In this document: in pieces, positions 34,620 through 44,700 of the stretch
Layout: each line of letters opens with the position of its first letter
Numbering within the stretch: position 1 is the stretch's first letter
NCBI RefSeq assembly: GCF_041080655.1
Contig: NZ_CP163525.1
Location: 7,812,001 to 7,876,000 of the forward strand
Length of the DNA stretch: 64,000 nucleotides
DNA from: Streptomyces sp. CG4
GTDB taxonomy: Bacteria; Actinomycetota; Actinomycetes; Streptomycetales; Streptomycetaceae
Reading direction: 5' to 3'
Program-made: the position numbers and the translations under genes
The notes under the pieces: generated by a model
What the model was told of the DNA's origin: nothing
The model's database searches: none
Seen by the model: only the letters and a program-made list of their open reading frames with translations

Positions 34620-34654
34620 GCAGGTCAGCCGGTCATGACCGGCGTCTGACCTGC
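34620..34654. promoter_or_regulatory. nested palindrome before the glycosyltransferase operon
   Basis: An outer repeat GCAGGTCAG ... CTGACCTGC (34620-34628 and 34646-34654) encloses a perfect 14-bp palindrome, CCGGTCATGACCGG (34629-34642). It lies 91 bases before the first glycosyltransferase start and directly after the preceding terminator, so an operator or RNA control element for the operon is more likely than a second terminator. Confidence 0.5.
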
Positions 34655-34744
34655 TCGGGTGTGCCGCCCAACGCTCATGGGACGTTCCCCGAGCGGAAAG
34701 ATCGAAGTCGACGCGGCCACGTCCTGCACGGCGACAACACCCCT

Positions 34745-35872
34745 ATGCGTGTCGTCATCGTGACCGAATCCTTTCCCCCCGATGTGAACGGCGTGGCCCA
34801 CTGCGCGCTCCAGACCGCCCGGCACCTCGTAGATCGCGGTCACCATCCGCTCGTCGTCGCCCCCGCCCCCGCTCCGGGCAGCGGACCGGACACGGACGCC
34901 CCGTGCCCGGTCGTCCGGATCCCCTCCCTCCCGCTCCCCGGCTACCCCCAGGTCCGCGTCGCCCTCCCCAGCCGGCGCCTCGCCGCGGCGCTCGTCGAGC
35001 ACCGCGCCGACCTGGTCCATCTCGCCAGCCCCTTCGTCCTCGGCGTCCGCGGCATGGCCGCCGCCGCCAAGCTCGGCATCCCCGCCGTCGCCGTCTACCA
35101 GACCGACCTGGCCGGATACGCCCGCACCTACATGGGCGCCGGCGAGGCGGCCGCCTGGCGGCGGATCCGCTCCGTGCACGCCGCCGCCGACCGCACCCTG
35201 GCCCCCTCCAGCGCCGCCCTCGGCGACCTGGAGGCGCACGGCGTGCCCCGGGTCCGGCTGTGGCCGCGCGGCGTGGACACCGTACGTTTCCGGCCAGACC
35301 TCCGCGATGAGGCCCTGCGCCGCGAACTCGCCCCCGACGGCGAGGTCCTCGTCGGCTACGTCGGCCGGCTCGCCCCCGAGAAGCACGTCGAACTCCTCGC
35401 CGGCGCCTGCGGCCTGCCCGGCGTCAAGGTCGTGATCGTCGGCGACGGGCCCAGCCACGACCACCTCACCGAGGCCCTGCCCGGCGCCGTCTTCCTCGGC
35501 CGCCGCACCGGCGGCGACCTCGCCCGGATCTTCGCCTCGCTGGACGTGTTCGCGCACACCGGCCCCTTCGAAACGTTCTGTCAGACCGTCCAGGAGGCCA
35601 TGGCCAGCGGCGTCCCGGTCGTCGCCCCCGCCGCCGGCGGCCCGCTCGACCTGGTCGCCCACGGCCGTACCGGACTGCTCGTCCCGCCGCGCGACGTCAC
35701 CGCCGTGACGGAGGCCGTCCGCGAACTGGCCGCCGACCCGGCGCGACGGAGCGCGTTCGGCACCGCCGCGCGCGCCATGGTCGAGGGCCGTACCTGGGCC
35801 GCCGTCTGTGACCAGCTGATCGGCCACTACGACGATGTCCTCGCGGCCCGCAGGACGGTGGTGGCGGCATGA
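34745..35872 (+). CDS. GT4-family glycosyltransferase, first of pair
   Basis: A 375-aa GT-B enzyme similar to actinobacterial lipid mannosyltransferases (MgtA/PimB-like). N-terminal Rossmann half: MRVVIVTESFPPDVNGVA and LVHLASPFVLGVRG. C-terminal half: VGYVGRLAPEKHVELLAG and the EX7E motif in FETFCQTVQEAMASGVPVVAPAAGG. Likely makes a glycolipid or cell-envelope glycan from a nucleotide sugar; acceptor unknown. No clear ribosome site before ATG 34745. Its stop overlaps the next glycosyltransferase start (ATGA). Confidence 0.87.
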   Translation: MRVVIVTESFPPDVNGVAHCALQTARHLVDRGHHPLVVAPAPAPGSGPDTDAPCPVVRIPSLPLPGYPQVRVALPSRRLAAALVEHRADLVHLASPFVLGVRGMAAAAKLGIPAVAVYQTDLAGYARTYMGAGEAAAWRRIRSVHAAADRTLAPSSAALGDLEAHGVPRVRLWPRGVDTVRFRPDLRDEALRRELAPDGEVLVGYVGRLAPEKHVELLAGACGLPGVKVVIVGDGPSHDHLTEALPGAVFLGRRTGGDLARIFASLDVFAHTGPFETFCQTVQEAMASGVPVVAPAAGGPLDLVAHGRTGLLVPPRDVTAVTEAVRELAADPARRSAFGTAARAMVEGRTWAAVCDQLIGHYDDVLAARRTVVAA

Positions 35873-37044
35873 CCGGCCAGTCCGTGCGCATCGTCCGGCT
35901 CGCCAACTTCGTCGCCCCGGCCTCCGGCGGTCTGCGCACCGCCCTGCGCGAGCTGGGCAAGGGCTTCCAGACCGCGGGCCACGAAGCGGTGCTTATAGTG
36001 CCCGGCGAACGCCACACCGACCGCGACACCGAGCAGGGCCGGGTCATCACCCTGCCCGGCCCGCTGCTGCCCGGCACCGGCGGCTACCGCGTCCTCACCG
36101 ACAAGCGGCGGGTGGCCGCCCTCCTGGAGGAGCTGGCCCCGGACCGCCTGGAGGTGTCCGACCGTACGACCCTGCGCTGGACCGGCCGCTGGGCCCGCCG
36201 CGCGCGCGTGCCCGCCGTGATGGTCTCCCACGAGACCGCCGACGGCGTGCTGCGCACCTGGGGTCTGTCCGAGAACCTCTCCCGCAAGGCCGCCGACGCC
36301 CTCAACACCCGTACCGCGCACGTCTACTCGCGGGTGGTGTGCACGACCGAGTTCGCCGAGCGCGAGTTCGTGCGCATCGGCGCGCGCAACGTCGTACGCG
36401 CCCCCCTCGGCGTCGACCTGATGGAACGGCACCCCGCGCTGCGCGACCCGGGGCTGCGCACGCTCCACGCGCGTGGCGGCGAGGCGTTGCTCGTCATGTG
36501 CTCGCGACTGTCCGTGGAGAAGCGGCCCGGCACGGCCCTGGACGCCCTGGAGGCGCTGCTGCGCCGCGGGCGGCGGGCGGTGCTCGTGGTGGCCGGGGAC
36601 GGACCGCTCAAGGTCCGCCTCGAGCAGCGTGCGCGGGAGCTCGGGCTGCCGGTGACGTTCCTCGGGCACGTCGCCGACCGGGCCGCGCTCGGCGCCCTCC
36701 AGGCCACCGCCGACGTCGCCCTCGCGCCCGGGCCCGCCGAGACCTTCGGGCTCGCCGCCCTGGAGGCCATGGCGTGCGGCACGCCCGTCGTGGCGAGCGC
36801 GTCGTCCGCGCTGCCCGAGGTCATCGGCTCCGCCGGGGCCACCGCCGCCGACCGGGGCGAGGCGTTCGCCGACGCCGTGGAAATGCTCCTCGACCGCGGT
36901 GAACCCGAGCGGCGCGAGGCGGCACGCGCGCGTGCCGAGTGCTTCGGCTGGGGTACGGCCGTGGAGGCCTTCCTGGCGGCCCACGACGCCGAGGTGCTCC
37001 GACCCGCCGGCGCCCGGCGCACCGTGTCGGAGGGCGTGGCATGA
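35869..37044 (+). CDS. GT4-family glycosyltransferase, second of pair
   Basis: A 391-aa GT-B enzyme with IVRLANFVAPASGGLRTALREL at the N-terminus (shown in part: ANFVAPASGGLRT), VSHETADGVLRTWG, MCSRLSVEKRPGTALDALEAL and the EX7E motif ETFGLAALEAMACGTPVVAS. It is coupled to the first glycosyltransferase on one side and to a GDSL esterase on the other by ATGA overlaps. The three probably act in one envelope-glycan or glycolipid route; the acceptor is unknown. Confidence 0.87.
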   Translation: MTGQSVRIVRLANFVAPASGGLRTALRELGKGFQTAGHEAVLIVPGERHTDRDTEQGRVITLPGPLLPGTGGYRVLTDKRRVAALLEELAPDRLEVSDRTTLRWTGRWARRARVPAVMVSHETADGVLRTWGLSENLSRKAADALNTRTAHVYSRVVCTTEFAEREFVRIGARNVVRAPLGVDLMERHPALRDPGLRTLHARGGEALLVMCSRLSVEKRPGTALDALEALLRRGRRAVLVVAGDGPLKVRLEQRARELGLPVTFLGHVADRAALGALQATADVALAPGPAETFGLAALEAMACGTPVVASASSALPEVIGSAGATAADRGEAFADAVEMLLDRGEPERREAARARAECFGWGTAVEAFLAAHDAEVLRPAGARRTVSEGVA

Positions 37045-38162
37045 CGCACCGTGTCGCAGGGCGTGGCACGAGACCCGTCCGCTTCGTCGCCCTCGGGGAC
37101 TCGCTGACCCAGGGCGTGGGCGACCCCGCCGGGGACGGCTGGCGGGGCTGGGCCGCGCTGCTCGCGCCCGCCCTCGCCGAAACCACCGACGGCGTGCAGT
37201 TCACCAACCTCGCGGTCAGCGGAGCACAGACCCGTGACGTCATGGAGCGGCAGACGCCGGCCGCCCTCGAACTCCGTCCCGACGTGGTGTCGGTGGTGAT
37301 CGGCGTCAACGACACCCTGCGCCGCACCTTCGACATCCAGGCGGTCGCCGCCCACCTCGACGAGGTCTACGCGACCTTCACGCGCGCGGGCGCCACCGTG
37401 CTCACCGCCTGCCTGCCCGACCCCGGCGCGATGCTGGGTCTGCCGGGCGCCCTGGCCCGCCCGCTGGCCCGCCGGCAACGGGCCGTCAACACGATCGTGC
37501 ACGCGCTGTCCGAGCGCTACGGGGCCGTCCACCTGCACGCCGCGGACGGCACCTGGATCACCGACCGGGCCCTGTGGAGCGCGGACCGGCTGCACCCGGG
37601 CGAGCGCGGGCACCGGCAGCTCGCCGTCCGCTTCCACGCCCTGCTCACCGAGGCGGGCCGCGCGACGGGGCGGCCGCCGTCGCCCGAACCGGAGTTCCCC
37701 GCGCCGACCAAAGCGGCGAGCCTGCTGTGGCTCGCCACGGCCGGCACCGGCTGGGTGGTCCGGCGCTGCCACGATCTGCTGCCGCAGTTGCTCCGGCTGG
37801 CGGCCGACGAACTGCACCACCGGGCCCGGGGCACCAGCGCCCGCCTCGACCTCAGTGCCTCGGCCGCGGTGTCCGCGGCCCTGTCCGCCCTGACGGAGGG
37901 CACCGGCAAGGACGCCGAGGCTCAGCGGCGCCCTGCCGGCACGAGCACGCACCCGGCGGTGATCCCTGGTCCCACCCGCGCGCCCGTGATGCCGAGTACG
38001 ACCGGCCCGTCCACGCCTACGGGTACGGGCCGCGACGTCACGGTGCTGGAGACGGGTCGCGAGGCCACGGTGCGGGCTGCGGCTCGCGAGGTGACGGTGC
38101 CGGACCCGGCTCGCCCGGCCGTCGGCGCACAGGCGGCGCGGACTACCGCGATCACCGGGTAG
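37041..38162 (+). CDS. SGNH/GDSL esterase with repeat-bearing tail
   Basis: A 373-aa protein. The SGNH hydrolase domain spans about residues 12-205: VRFVALGDSLTQGVGD (Ser), TNLAVSGAQT (Gly), VIGVNDTLRR (Asn), and DRLHPGERGH (Asp/His). No signal peptide, so it acts in the cytoplasm, perhaps removing acyl groups from glycan intermediates made by the coupled glycosyltransferases. Residues after about 290 form a Pro/Thr-rich tail not typical of the family, containing 9-residue repeats (RDVTVLETG, REATVRAAA, REVTVPDPA) encoded by a 27-bp tandem repeat. Confidence 0.85.
   Translation: MTHRVAGRGTRPVRFVALGDSLTQGVGDPAGDGWRGWAALLAPALAETTDGVQFTNLAVSGAQTRDVMERQTPAALELRPDVVSVVIGVNDTLRRTFDIQAVAAHLDEVYATFTRAGATVLTACLPDPGAMLGLPGALARPLARRQRAVNTIVHALSERYGAVHLHAADGTWITDRALWSADRLHPGERGHRQLAVRFHALLTEAGRATGRPPSPEPEFPAPTKAASLLWLATAGTGWVVRRCHDLLPQLLRLAADELHHRARGTSARLDLSASAAVSAALSALTEGTGKDAEAQRRPAGTSTHPAVIPGPTRAPVMPSTTGPSTPTGTGRDVTVLETGREATVRAAAREVTVPDPARPAVGAQAARTTAITG
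38029..38109 (+). repeat. 27-bp tandem repeat in the esterase tail
   Basis: Three 27-base units starting CGCGACGTCACGGTG, CGCGAGGCCACGGTG and CGCGAGGTGACGGTG. The second unit matches 18 of 27 positions of a unit in the glpF-glpK minisatellite when both are set in the same phase. Repeats are in frame and add nine residues each. Confidence 0.7.
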
Positions 38163-38391
38163 CAATCGGCGACCGGGGCCGAGGCTGGGGCCGGGGCTGG
38201 AGGCCGGTGGCTGGTGGCCGGTGGGTCGGTCGCCGGGCACACCGGGTGACCGGCCAGTCGGATCCTGGGCCGCGCGGCGGGCCGGGCTCCGCAGGGAGCT
38301 CACTGCTGCCGGGCCCGAGCCCGCCAGATCGTTCAACAATCCGTCAATACCCACGTTGTCTCGTTCCGGTGTGTGCGATTGAATTCCGGGC

Positions 38392-39093
38392 ATGGCAGAG
38401 CAGCTGACGGCACTGGCCGACGACCGTGCGCTCCTGGGGCGTACGAGCACGGCGGAGCGGGTGTCGGACATCCTCCGGACCCGTATCGCCGACGGCTACT
38501 TCCCGCCCGGCACCCGGCTGTCGGAGGACGGCATCGGCGGGGCGCTCGGGGTGTCCCGCAACACCCTGCGCGAGGCGTTCCGGCTGCTCACGCACGAACG
38601 CCTGCTGGTCCACGAACTCAACCGCGGTGTGTTCGTGCGGGTCCTGACCGTCGAGGACGTCGAGGACATCTACCGCACGCGCGCCCTGGTCGAGTGCGCC
38701 GTCGTCCGCGGCCTCGGCGAGCCGCCCTACCGGCTGGAGGGAGTGGCCGCGGCGGTCGTCGAGGGAGAGGCGGCGACCGCCGGGAACGACTGGAAGACGC
38801 TGGGCACCGCCAACATCCACTTCCATCGGGAACTGGTCGCCCTCGCCGGCAGCGAGCGCACCGACGAACTGATGCGCAGCGTCTTCGCCGAGCTGCGGCT
38901 CGCCTTCCACGTCGTCGACGACCCGCGCCGGCTGCACGAGCCCTACCTCGCCCGCAACCGCGAGATCCTGCGGGCGCTGCAGGCCGGCGACAAGAGCGCG
39001 GCCGAGCGGCTGCTGAAGACCTACCTCACCGATTCCCTGGAGCGGGTCGTGGAGGTGTACCGGAGACGAGTCGGCGAGGAGAGCACGCCGTAG
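38392..39093 (+). CDS. GntR-family (FCD) regulator
   Basis: A 233-aa regulator with a GntR winged helix (about 20-80: ERVSDILRTRIADGYFPPGT, LSEDGIGGALGVSRNTLREAF) and an FCD effector domain (about 85-220: VEDIYRTRALVECAVVRGL, HRELVALAGSERTDELM, with metal-type His and Asp positions). FCD members bind carboxylic acids. Bases 38334-38344 (GTTCAACAATC) resemble half of an FCD-type operator, suggesting self-control. It lies 179 bases before the SMC-like operon in the same direction, but need not control it. Confidence 0.88.
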   Translation: MAEQLTALADDRALLGRTSTAERVSDILRTRIADGYFPPGTRLSEDGIGGALGVSRNTLREAFRLLTHERLLVHELNRGVFVRVLTVEDVEDIYRTRALVECAVVRGLGEPPYRLEGVAAAVVEGEAATAGNDWKTLGTANIHFHRELVALAGSERTDELMRSVFAELRLAFHVVDDPRRLHEPYLARNREILRALQAGDKSAAERLLKTYLTDSLERVVEVYRRRVGEESTP

Positions 39094-39108
39094 GGGCGCG
39101 GGGCCGTA

Positions 39109-39142
39109 TCGATCCGCGGCTCCGCTCGATCCGCGGCTCCGC
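39109..39142. repeat. 17-bp tandem duplication
   Basis: TCGATCCGCGGCTCCGC occurs twice in direct succession (39109-39125, 39126-39142), followed by GCGACGG. Together they can also fold as CGGCTCCGCCGCG-type hairpins. It fills the gap between the GntR gene and the SMC operon. Confidence 0.75.
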
Positions 39143-39272
39143 CGCGACGGGGGAGCGACCGGCCGAGCGGCCACGGACGGCCCGCAGCCGAGGAACGACG
39201 CGGGTGTCCCGGCACTTCCGGCGGAGCCGCCCGTTTGGGTCGATGTCAGACCGAGGACCTAGTCTGTGCACC

Positions 39273-40802
39273 GTGACTTCGCCTGCATCGACGGACAGCG
39301 TTCCGCCCCAGCTCAGCGCGGGGCCGCGCCCGGCTCCGGGCCCGGCCGCCGACGAGGGGCTGGCGCGGCGGCTGCGCGCGCTCGCCTGCACCGCGCCGCT
39401 GCACGACCTCGACGCGCGCAAGGCCAACCTGGCCGGTGAGTACTCGGTGTACGGCATGGCCGAGGTCGCCCTCGCCGCCATCGACCTGGTCACGCTCAAC
39501 ATGGACTTCGACACCGGCGCCGACCACGAGCAGATCGTGGCCCGGCTCGTCCCACGCATCGCCGCCCAGGCCCCGCACCGCCCGGCCGCCGAGCACGAGC
39601 GCGTGGCCCGCTGGGTCCTGGAGAACCTGATCAACGTCGGCAGCGTGGACCGCGGCTTCCGCGCCGTCTACGGCACCTTCGCCCCGGACGGCACGTACGT
39701 CCGCAGGGACTACGACTTCAAGCTGATCGAAGAGGTCCCCGGCCCCGGCGGCACGGTCTATCTGCGCACGACGGACGAGGCGGTCAACGTCCTGGTCGGC
39801 GCCCTCGACACCGACGTCACCAGCGCCCAGATCGCCGCCGAGGTCAAGCTGGAGGTGCTGATCAGCCGCGGTCGGCTCGCCGACGCCCAGCTCGCCGCCG
39901 AGCAGGCCCGCTACCGCACGGTGCAGTACTCGGAAACCCTGCGCCGCGCCCTGGACGCCACCCGGCGCAACGTCCGCGCGGTCGACTGGCTGAGCGCCGT
40001 GCCCGACATGATCGCCGAGGCCCTGGACCACGTGGCCGACCGCTACCGCCACGAGAACGCGATCCTGACCAACATCCGCAAGGCCCGCGACGAGACCGAG
40101 GAGCCCGAGCACAAGCGGCGCGCCGCCGAGCTGGTCGACATCGTCAAGGACTGCATCCGGCGGCACACCCAGCTGCAGTCCCGGCTGCTGGAGGCGGGCC
40201 CGCTGTTCCGTGCCGAGCAGGACCGGCAGGCCTTCGCCGCACCGGCGACCACCTCCGGGACGGACCTGTACGGCCATCTCCTCGCCCCCGTCCTGCCGTT
40301 GCCCCTGGAGCAGGCGATCCGGGCCACGGACGCCTTCTTCGCGAACGGCACGGGTCTGCGTACCCCGGTGTCGGTGCGGGTCGGCGACCTCGTGGAGATC
40401 CTGCTGACGCCGCCGGTGGAGCGGGAGCACCTGGGCGCGGAGATGCCGGAGCCGGATCTGATCGCCACGCCGGACGACAGCCGGTTCAGCGAGGAGCAAC
40501 TGGCCTCCGCGACGGAGCTGCTGGACCTTCCGGCCGACGCGCCGCGCAGGCTGTCGGGCCTGCTGGCCGAGGCCCGGCGGACCGGGGATCCCGATCTGGC
40601 CTATCTGGTGGCCCTGCTGGCGGTCCACGCCGCCAGCCCGGCCGTCGGCACCGCCTACCGCCAGGGCGAGGAGAAGCTGCTGTTCGCCGTGGACGACGGG
40701 ACCGAGCTGGACGACCCCGAGTTCGGCGGGGCCGATCTCATCGTGGGGACCGCGCTGCTGGACGCCGCGGGGATGGCGGCGGACCGGACGGAAGCAGCAT
40801 GA
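39273..40802 (+). CDS. kleisin-like subunit (MukF/JetA position) of an SMC complex
   Basis: A 509-aa soluble protein, first of three genes. I do not recognise a named family directly. It begins with a helical/winged-helix-like part (about 30-170, ending RRDYDFKLIEEVPGPGG), then YLRTTDEAVNVLVGALDTDV followed by a long helical middle (about 175-310, LEVLISRGRLADAQLAAEQA, HKRRAAELVDIVKDCI), and a C-terminal part that may contact the ATPase. Gene order, sizes and fold pattern match MukF/MksF/JetA, so kleisin is my inference. TAGTCT (39261-39266) lies 6 bases before GTG 39273, so the transcript may be leaderless. Confidence 0.65.
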   Translation: MTSPASTDSVPPQLSAGPRPAPGPAADEGLARRLRALACTAPLHDLDARKANLAGEYSVYGMAEVALAAIDLVTLNMDFDTGADHEQIVARLVPRIAAQAPHRPAAEHERVARWVLENLINVGSVDRGFRAVYGTFAPDGTYVRRDYDFKLIEEVPGPGGTVYLRTTDEAVNVLVGALDTDVTSAQIAAEVKLEVLISRGRLADAQLAAEQARYRTVQYSETLRRALDATRRNVRAVDWLSAVPDMIAEALDHVADRYRHENAILTNIRKARDETEEPEHKRRAAELVDIVKDCIRRHTQLQSRLLEAGPLFRAEQDRQAFAAPATTSGTDLYGHLLAPVLPLPLEQAIRATDAFFANGTGLRTPVSVRVGDLVEILLTPPVEREHLGAEMPEPDLIATPDDSRFSEEQLASATELLDLPADAPRRLSGLLAEARRTGDPDLAYLVALLAVHAASPAVGTAYRQGEEKLLFAVDDGTELDDPEFGGADLIVGTALLDAAGMAADRTEAA

Positions 40803-40833
40803 GCAAGCAAGAACGCGACAAGGAGCCGAAGCC

Positions 40834-41712
40834 GTGACCGAGCACGTCGACCGGAGTGAGCCCGAGCCCGCCGCCGCGCCGGCCGGTTCCGCCGTCACCC
40901 CCGCCGACGCCGCCGACGCGGCGCGGCTCGTCGCCTTCGGGCTGCAGCCCAAGCTGCAGCCCGCGCGGGACCAGGAGTACACGGAGCTGCTGCGCCGCTA
41001 CCGGGAGGACCCGGCGTTCGCGCGGCTCGCCGACGCCGTCGCCGCCGGTCTGGGGCTCGTCGTACTGGAGGTGTCCCCGCGCGCGGGGATGGCCGTGACG
41101 GCCGCCGAGGACTCGGTGTTCGCCGTCCGCATGGGAGACTACGCGCGTCGCACCGCCGCCGACTCCGGCGACCGCTTCCTGCACGGCCTCGCCCATCTCG
41201 CCGCCGCCGCACTGGCGTTCCCGCGCCCGGAGGACCTGGCCGACGACACCTACATCGGCCGCGTCACCGTCAACGGCGTCGACGCGTTCGTACGGCAGGC
41301 CTGCCGGCGCCTGGAGGAGCGGGCCGAGGAACTGGGCGAGAACACCGACCCGGCGACCGACGCGCCCGGCCTTGAGGCCGCCTGGCGGATCTGGGCCAGA
41401 CGCAGCGCCACCGGCGCCACCAAGGACGCCCGCCGCCCGGCCGCCTCCACCACCGGCATCGTCGCCAAGGCCCTGGCCTTCCTCACCGACTCGGGCTTTC
41501 TGCAGCGCACCGGCGACGACAGCGGCGGCACGTACCGCACCACGGCCCGCTACCAGCTCCAGGTCCGTGACATGGCCGGCAGCGCCGCCCTGGCCGAACT
41601 GCTGGAGCTGGGCGTCGTACCGGTGACCGACGGCACGGCCAGCCTGCTGCCCGCCGACGACACCGAGGACCTGGAGCTCGTGGCCGACGCCGGGCTGCCG
41701 TTCCACTCCTGA
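40834..41712 (+). CDS. KITE-like subunit (MukE/JetB position) of an SMC complex
   Basis: A 292-aa soluble protein, 31 bases after the first gene. The middle is helical, and residues about 205-255 form a winged-helix pattern (STTGIVAKALAFLTDSGFLQ, then YRTTARYQLQVRDM), as in MukE/MksE/JetB proteins that bind kleisin and DNA. The N-terminal 40 residues are Ala/Pro-rich. GTG 40834 has AAGGAG upstream. Assignment rests on gene order and fold pattern, not on a clear family signature. The SMC-like gene begins 64 bases on. Confidence 0.6.
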   Translation: MTEHVDRSEPEPAAAPAGSAVTPADAADAARLVAFGLQPKLQPARDQEYTELLRRYREDPAFARLADAVAAGLGLVVLEVSPRAGMAVTAAEDSVFAVRMGDYARRTAADSGDRFLHGLAHLAAAALAFPRPEDLADDTYIGRVTVNGVDAFVRQACRRLEERAEELGENTDPATDAPGLEAAWRIWARRSATGATKDARRPAASTTGIVAKALAFLTDSGFLQRTGDDSGGTYRTTARYQLQVRDMAGSAALAELLELGVVPVTDGTASLLPADDTEDLELVADAGLPFHS

Positions 41713-41776
41713 GGGCCGACAGGCTCCCGAAGCACCAGAACCACCGCACTTTTCACCAGACTTACGAGAGTCCGCC

Positions 41777-44700
41777 ATGTACGAGCTGTCCCGGGTCCGC
41801 CTCTACTCCATCGGTCCCGCCGGTGCGCGCTATGCCGACACCGTGCTTGACCTGCGGGGTGTCGGCGCGCCCGTGCCCGACCCGGCGCCCATGCAGGCGG
41901 AGTTCTTCGAGGAGGAGCCGGCCGGCCCGCCGCGCCGGCCCGCGCCCGCCGGCGTGCTCTTCCTGGAGAACGGCGGCGGCAAGTCCGTGCTGCTCAAGCT
42001 GATCTTCTCGGTGATGCTGCCGGGCCACCGCAACACCCTGGGCGGCGCCAGCTCCGGTGTGCTGCGCAAGTTCCTGCTGGCCGACGACTGCGGCCATGTG
42101 GCGCTGGAGTGGCAGCATGTGCAGACCGGCGAGTGCGTCGTCGTCGGCAAGGTGAGCGAGTGGCGCGGGCGGCAGGTGTCCAACGATCCGCGGAAGTTCG
42201 CCGAGGCCTGGTACTCGTTCCGGCCCGGGCCCGGTCTGAGCCTGGACAACCTGCCGGTCGCCGAGGCCACCGCGGTACGGCCGCCCGTCGAGGGCACCTC
42301 GGGCGCCCAGGGCCGGCGCCGCACCATGAAGGGCTTCCGTGACGCCCTGATGGAGGCGGGCAAGGCCTATCCGCATCTGGAGGTGCACTGGGAGGACATC
42401 CACGACCGCTGGATCGAGCACCTCGGCGACCTCGGCCTGGACCCCGAACTCTTCCGCTACCAGCGGGAGATGAACGCCGACGAGGGCGAGGCGGCCGGTC
42501 TCTTCGCGGTGAAGAAGGACTCCGACTTCACCGACCTGCTGCTGCGCGCCGTCACCGACACCCGGGACACCGACGGGCTCGCCGACCTCGTCAGCGGCTT
42601 CGGCAACAAGCTGGGCCGGCGCGCCGAGCTCATCGCCGAACGGGACTTCACCGCCGGCTCGGTCGACCTGCTCGGGCGGATCGTCGAGGCCGCCGAGGCT
42701 CGCTCACGCGCGCGTGACGTCCAGGCCGGGGCCGAGCGCCGTACCCGCACGCTCGCCCGGCGGCTGTCCGCGCGGGCGGTGCGGGAGCGGGTGCGGGCCG
42801 CGGACCTCGCCCAGCGGGTCACGGCCGCCGCCTACGCGGTCACCCACTCCGAGGGCGCCCGCGAGCGCAGCGCCCTGATCGCCGCCGAACTCGCCTACCG
42901 GCATGCGTCGTTGGCCCTCGCCGCCGCCGAGAAGTCCGCCGCCGCGCAGAAGCGCGAGCTGGCCGACGCGCGCACCCTGCACTCCGCCTGGCAGGCCGCC
43001 GAGGCCGTGCTGCGGCACCGCGCCGCCGCGGATCGTGTCGCCCGCGTGTCCGCCGCCATCCAGGAGGCCGAGCGGGACGCCGCGCCCGCGCTCGCCGCGC
43101 GCGCCAAGGCCGCCGTGGACCTCGTACGGGCCCTGCACGCGGCCGCCGAGAGCGCCGAGGCGCTCGCCAACGAGGAGGAGGAGCGCTCCGCCGCCCTCCA
43201 GGAGGTCAGCGACTGCGCCTACCGTGACTCCACCGCCGCCGCCACCGAGGCGCAGCGCGCCCGCAGCGAGACCGGGCATCTGCGCCAGCGCCTCGCCGAG
43301 GTCGAGCAGGAGACCGCCGAGGCGGTCCGCGCGGGCTGGCTCGACGACAGCGCCCCGGACGCCGACCCGGCGCGTGCCGCGCTGGCCGCCAGCGATGCCG
43401 AGAAGACCGCCGTCGCCGCCTGGGACGCGGCCCGTGAAGCCGCCCGCAAGGTCACCGAGCACGCGCGCGAGGCGGCTTCCGCCGAGTCCCGGGCGGAACT
43501 GACCGCGGCCCGCGCGGCGGACGCCGCGGCGGCGGCCGAGCGCGCCCACGAGGCCGAGCGGCGCCTCGCCGAGTCCCTGGCCGCGGAGGAGCGGCTCGCG
43601 GAGCTGCTCAGCCTGCCGGGTGCGCCGAGCCGGGTGCGGGTGCCCGCCCCGAGGGCGGACCTGGACGACGACACACGCGCGGGATCCGCGACGGACCCCG
43701 CCGTCCCCGCCGAGACCCCGCTCACCTGCGAGGAACTCGACCGGTTCGCCGACGAGTTGCGCGAGCTGCTGGACGACGCCGTGTCGACCGCCGAACGGCA
43801 CCTGTTCGACCTGCGCACCGCCGCCGCCGACGACTCACGGATCCTCGGCGCGCTCGGTGACGGCGGACTGCTGCCGCCCGGCCCGGACGTCCTCGCCACG
43901 GTGGAGTTGCTCGGCGAGCACGGCATCCCGGCGCTGCCGGGCTGGCGCTATCTCGCCCAGGCCGTCGACCCCGCCGACCACGCACGCGTGCTCGCCGCCC
44001 GCCCGGAACTGGTCGACGGCGTGATCATCACCGACCCGGACACACACGCGCGTGCCCGCGAGACGCTCGGCGACGCCGCCCTGCTGCCCCGCTCCGCCGT
44101 CGCCGTCGGCACGGCCGCCGCCCTGCTCGCCCCGCCGCCCGCCGACAGCGCGGCACCCGGTGACGTCTTCCTCGTGCCGCCGAACCCGGCCATGCACGAC
44201 GAGCACGCCGCCGACGAGGAACGGCAGGCGCTGCGCGCGCGGGCCACCGAGCGCGACGAGGAGATCCGCGCCCTGGCCGCCCGGCTCGGCAAGGACCGTG
44301 AACTGGCCGCCCGGCTCGCCTCCTGGCGCAGCGGCTGCCCCGCCGGCCGCCTCACCGAGCTGGCCGGGGCCGCCGAGGAGGCCCGGACCTTCGCCGAGGA
44401 GGCCGAGGCCGAGCTGGCCGAGGCGCGCACCGTACGCGCAGAGTCCGACGAGGCCGCCGCCGAGGCCGCACAGGTCCGCGACGAGCGGCAGGAGGCCGCG
44501 CAGAAGGCCCGCCGCGCCGCCGACGTCCTTGCCGGACTCGCCCACCGGCTGCGCGAACGCGCCGGCTGGCAGGTCCGGCTGCGTGAACTCGCCGACGAGG
44601 CAACGGAGTCCGAGGCGCGCGCGCAGTCCTGCCTGGAGCGCGCCCGCGCCGCCGACGAGGACCGCCGCGCCGCCCAGCGCGCCGCCGACGACGCCCGCCG

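Noticed and set aside
37041..38162. Frameshift in the esterase gene
   Set aside because: All four SGNH blocks are in one frame; the long tail is explained by repeat growth and read-on rather than by a break in the domain.
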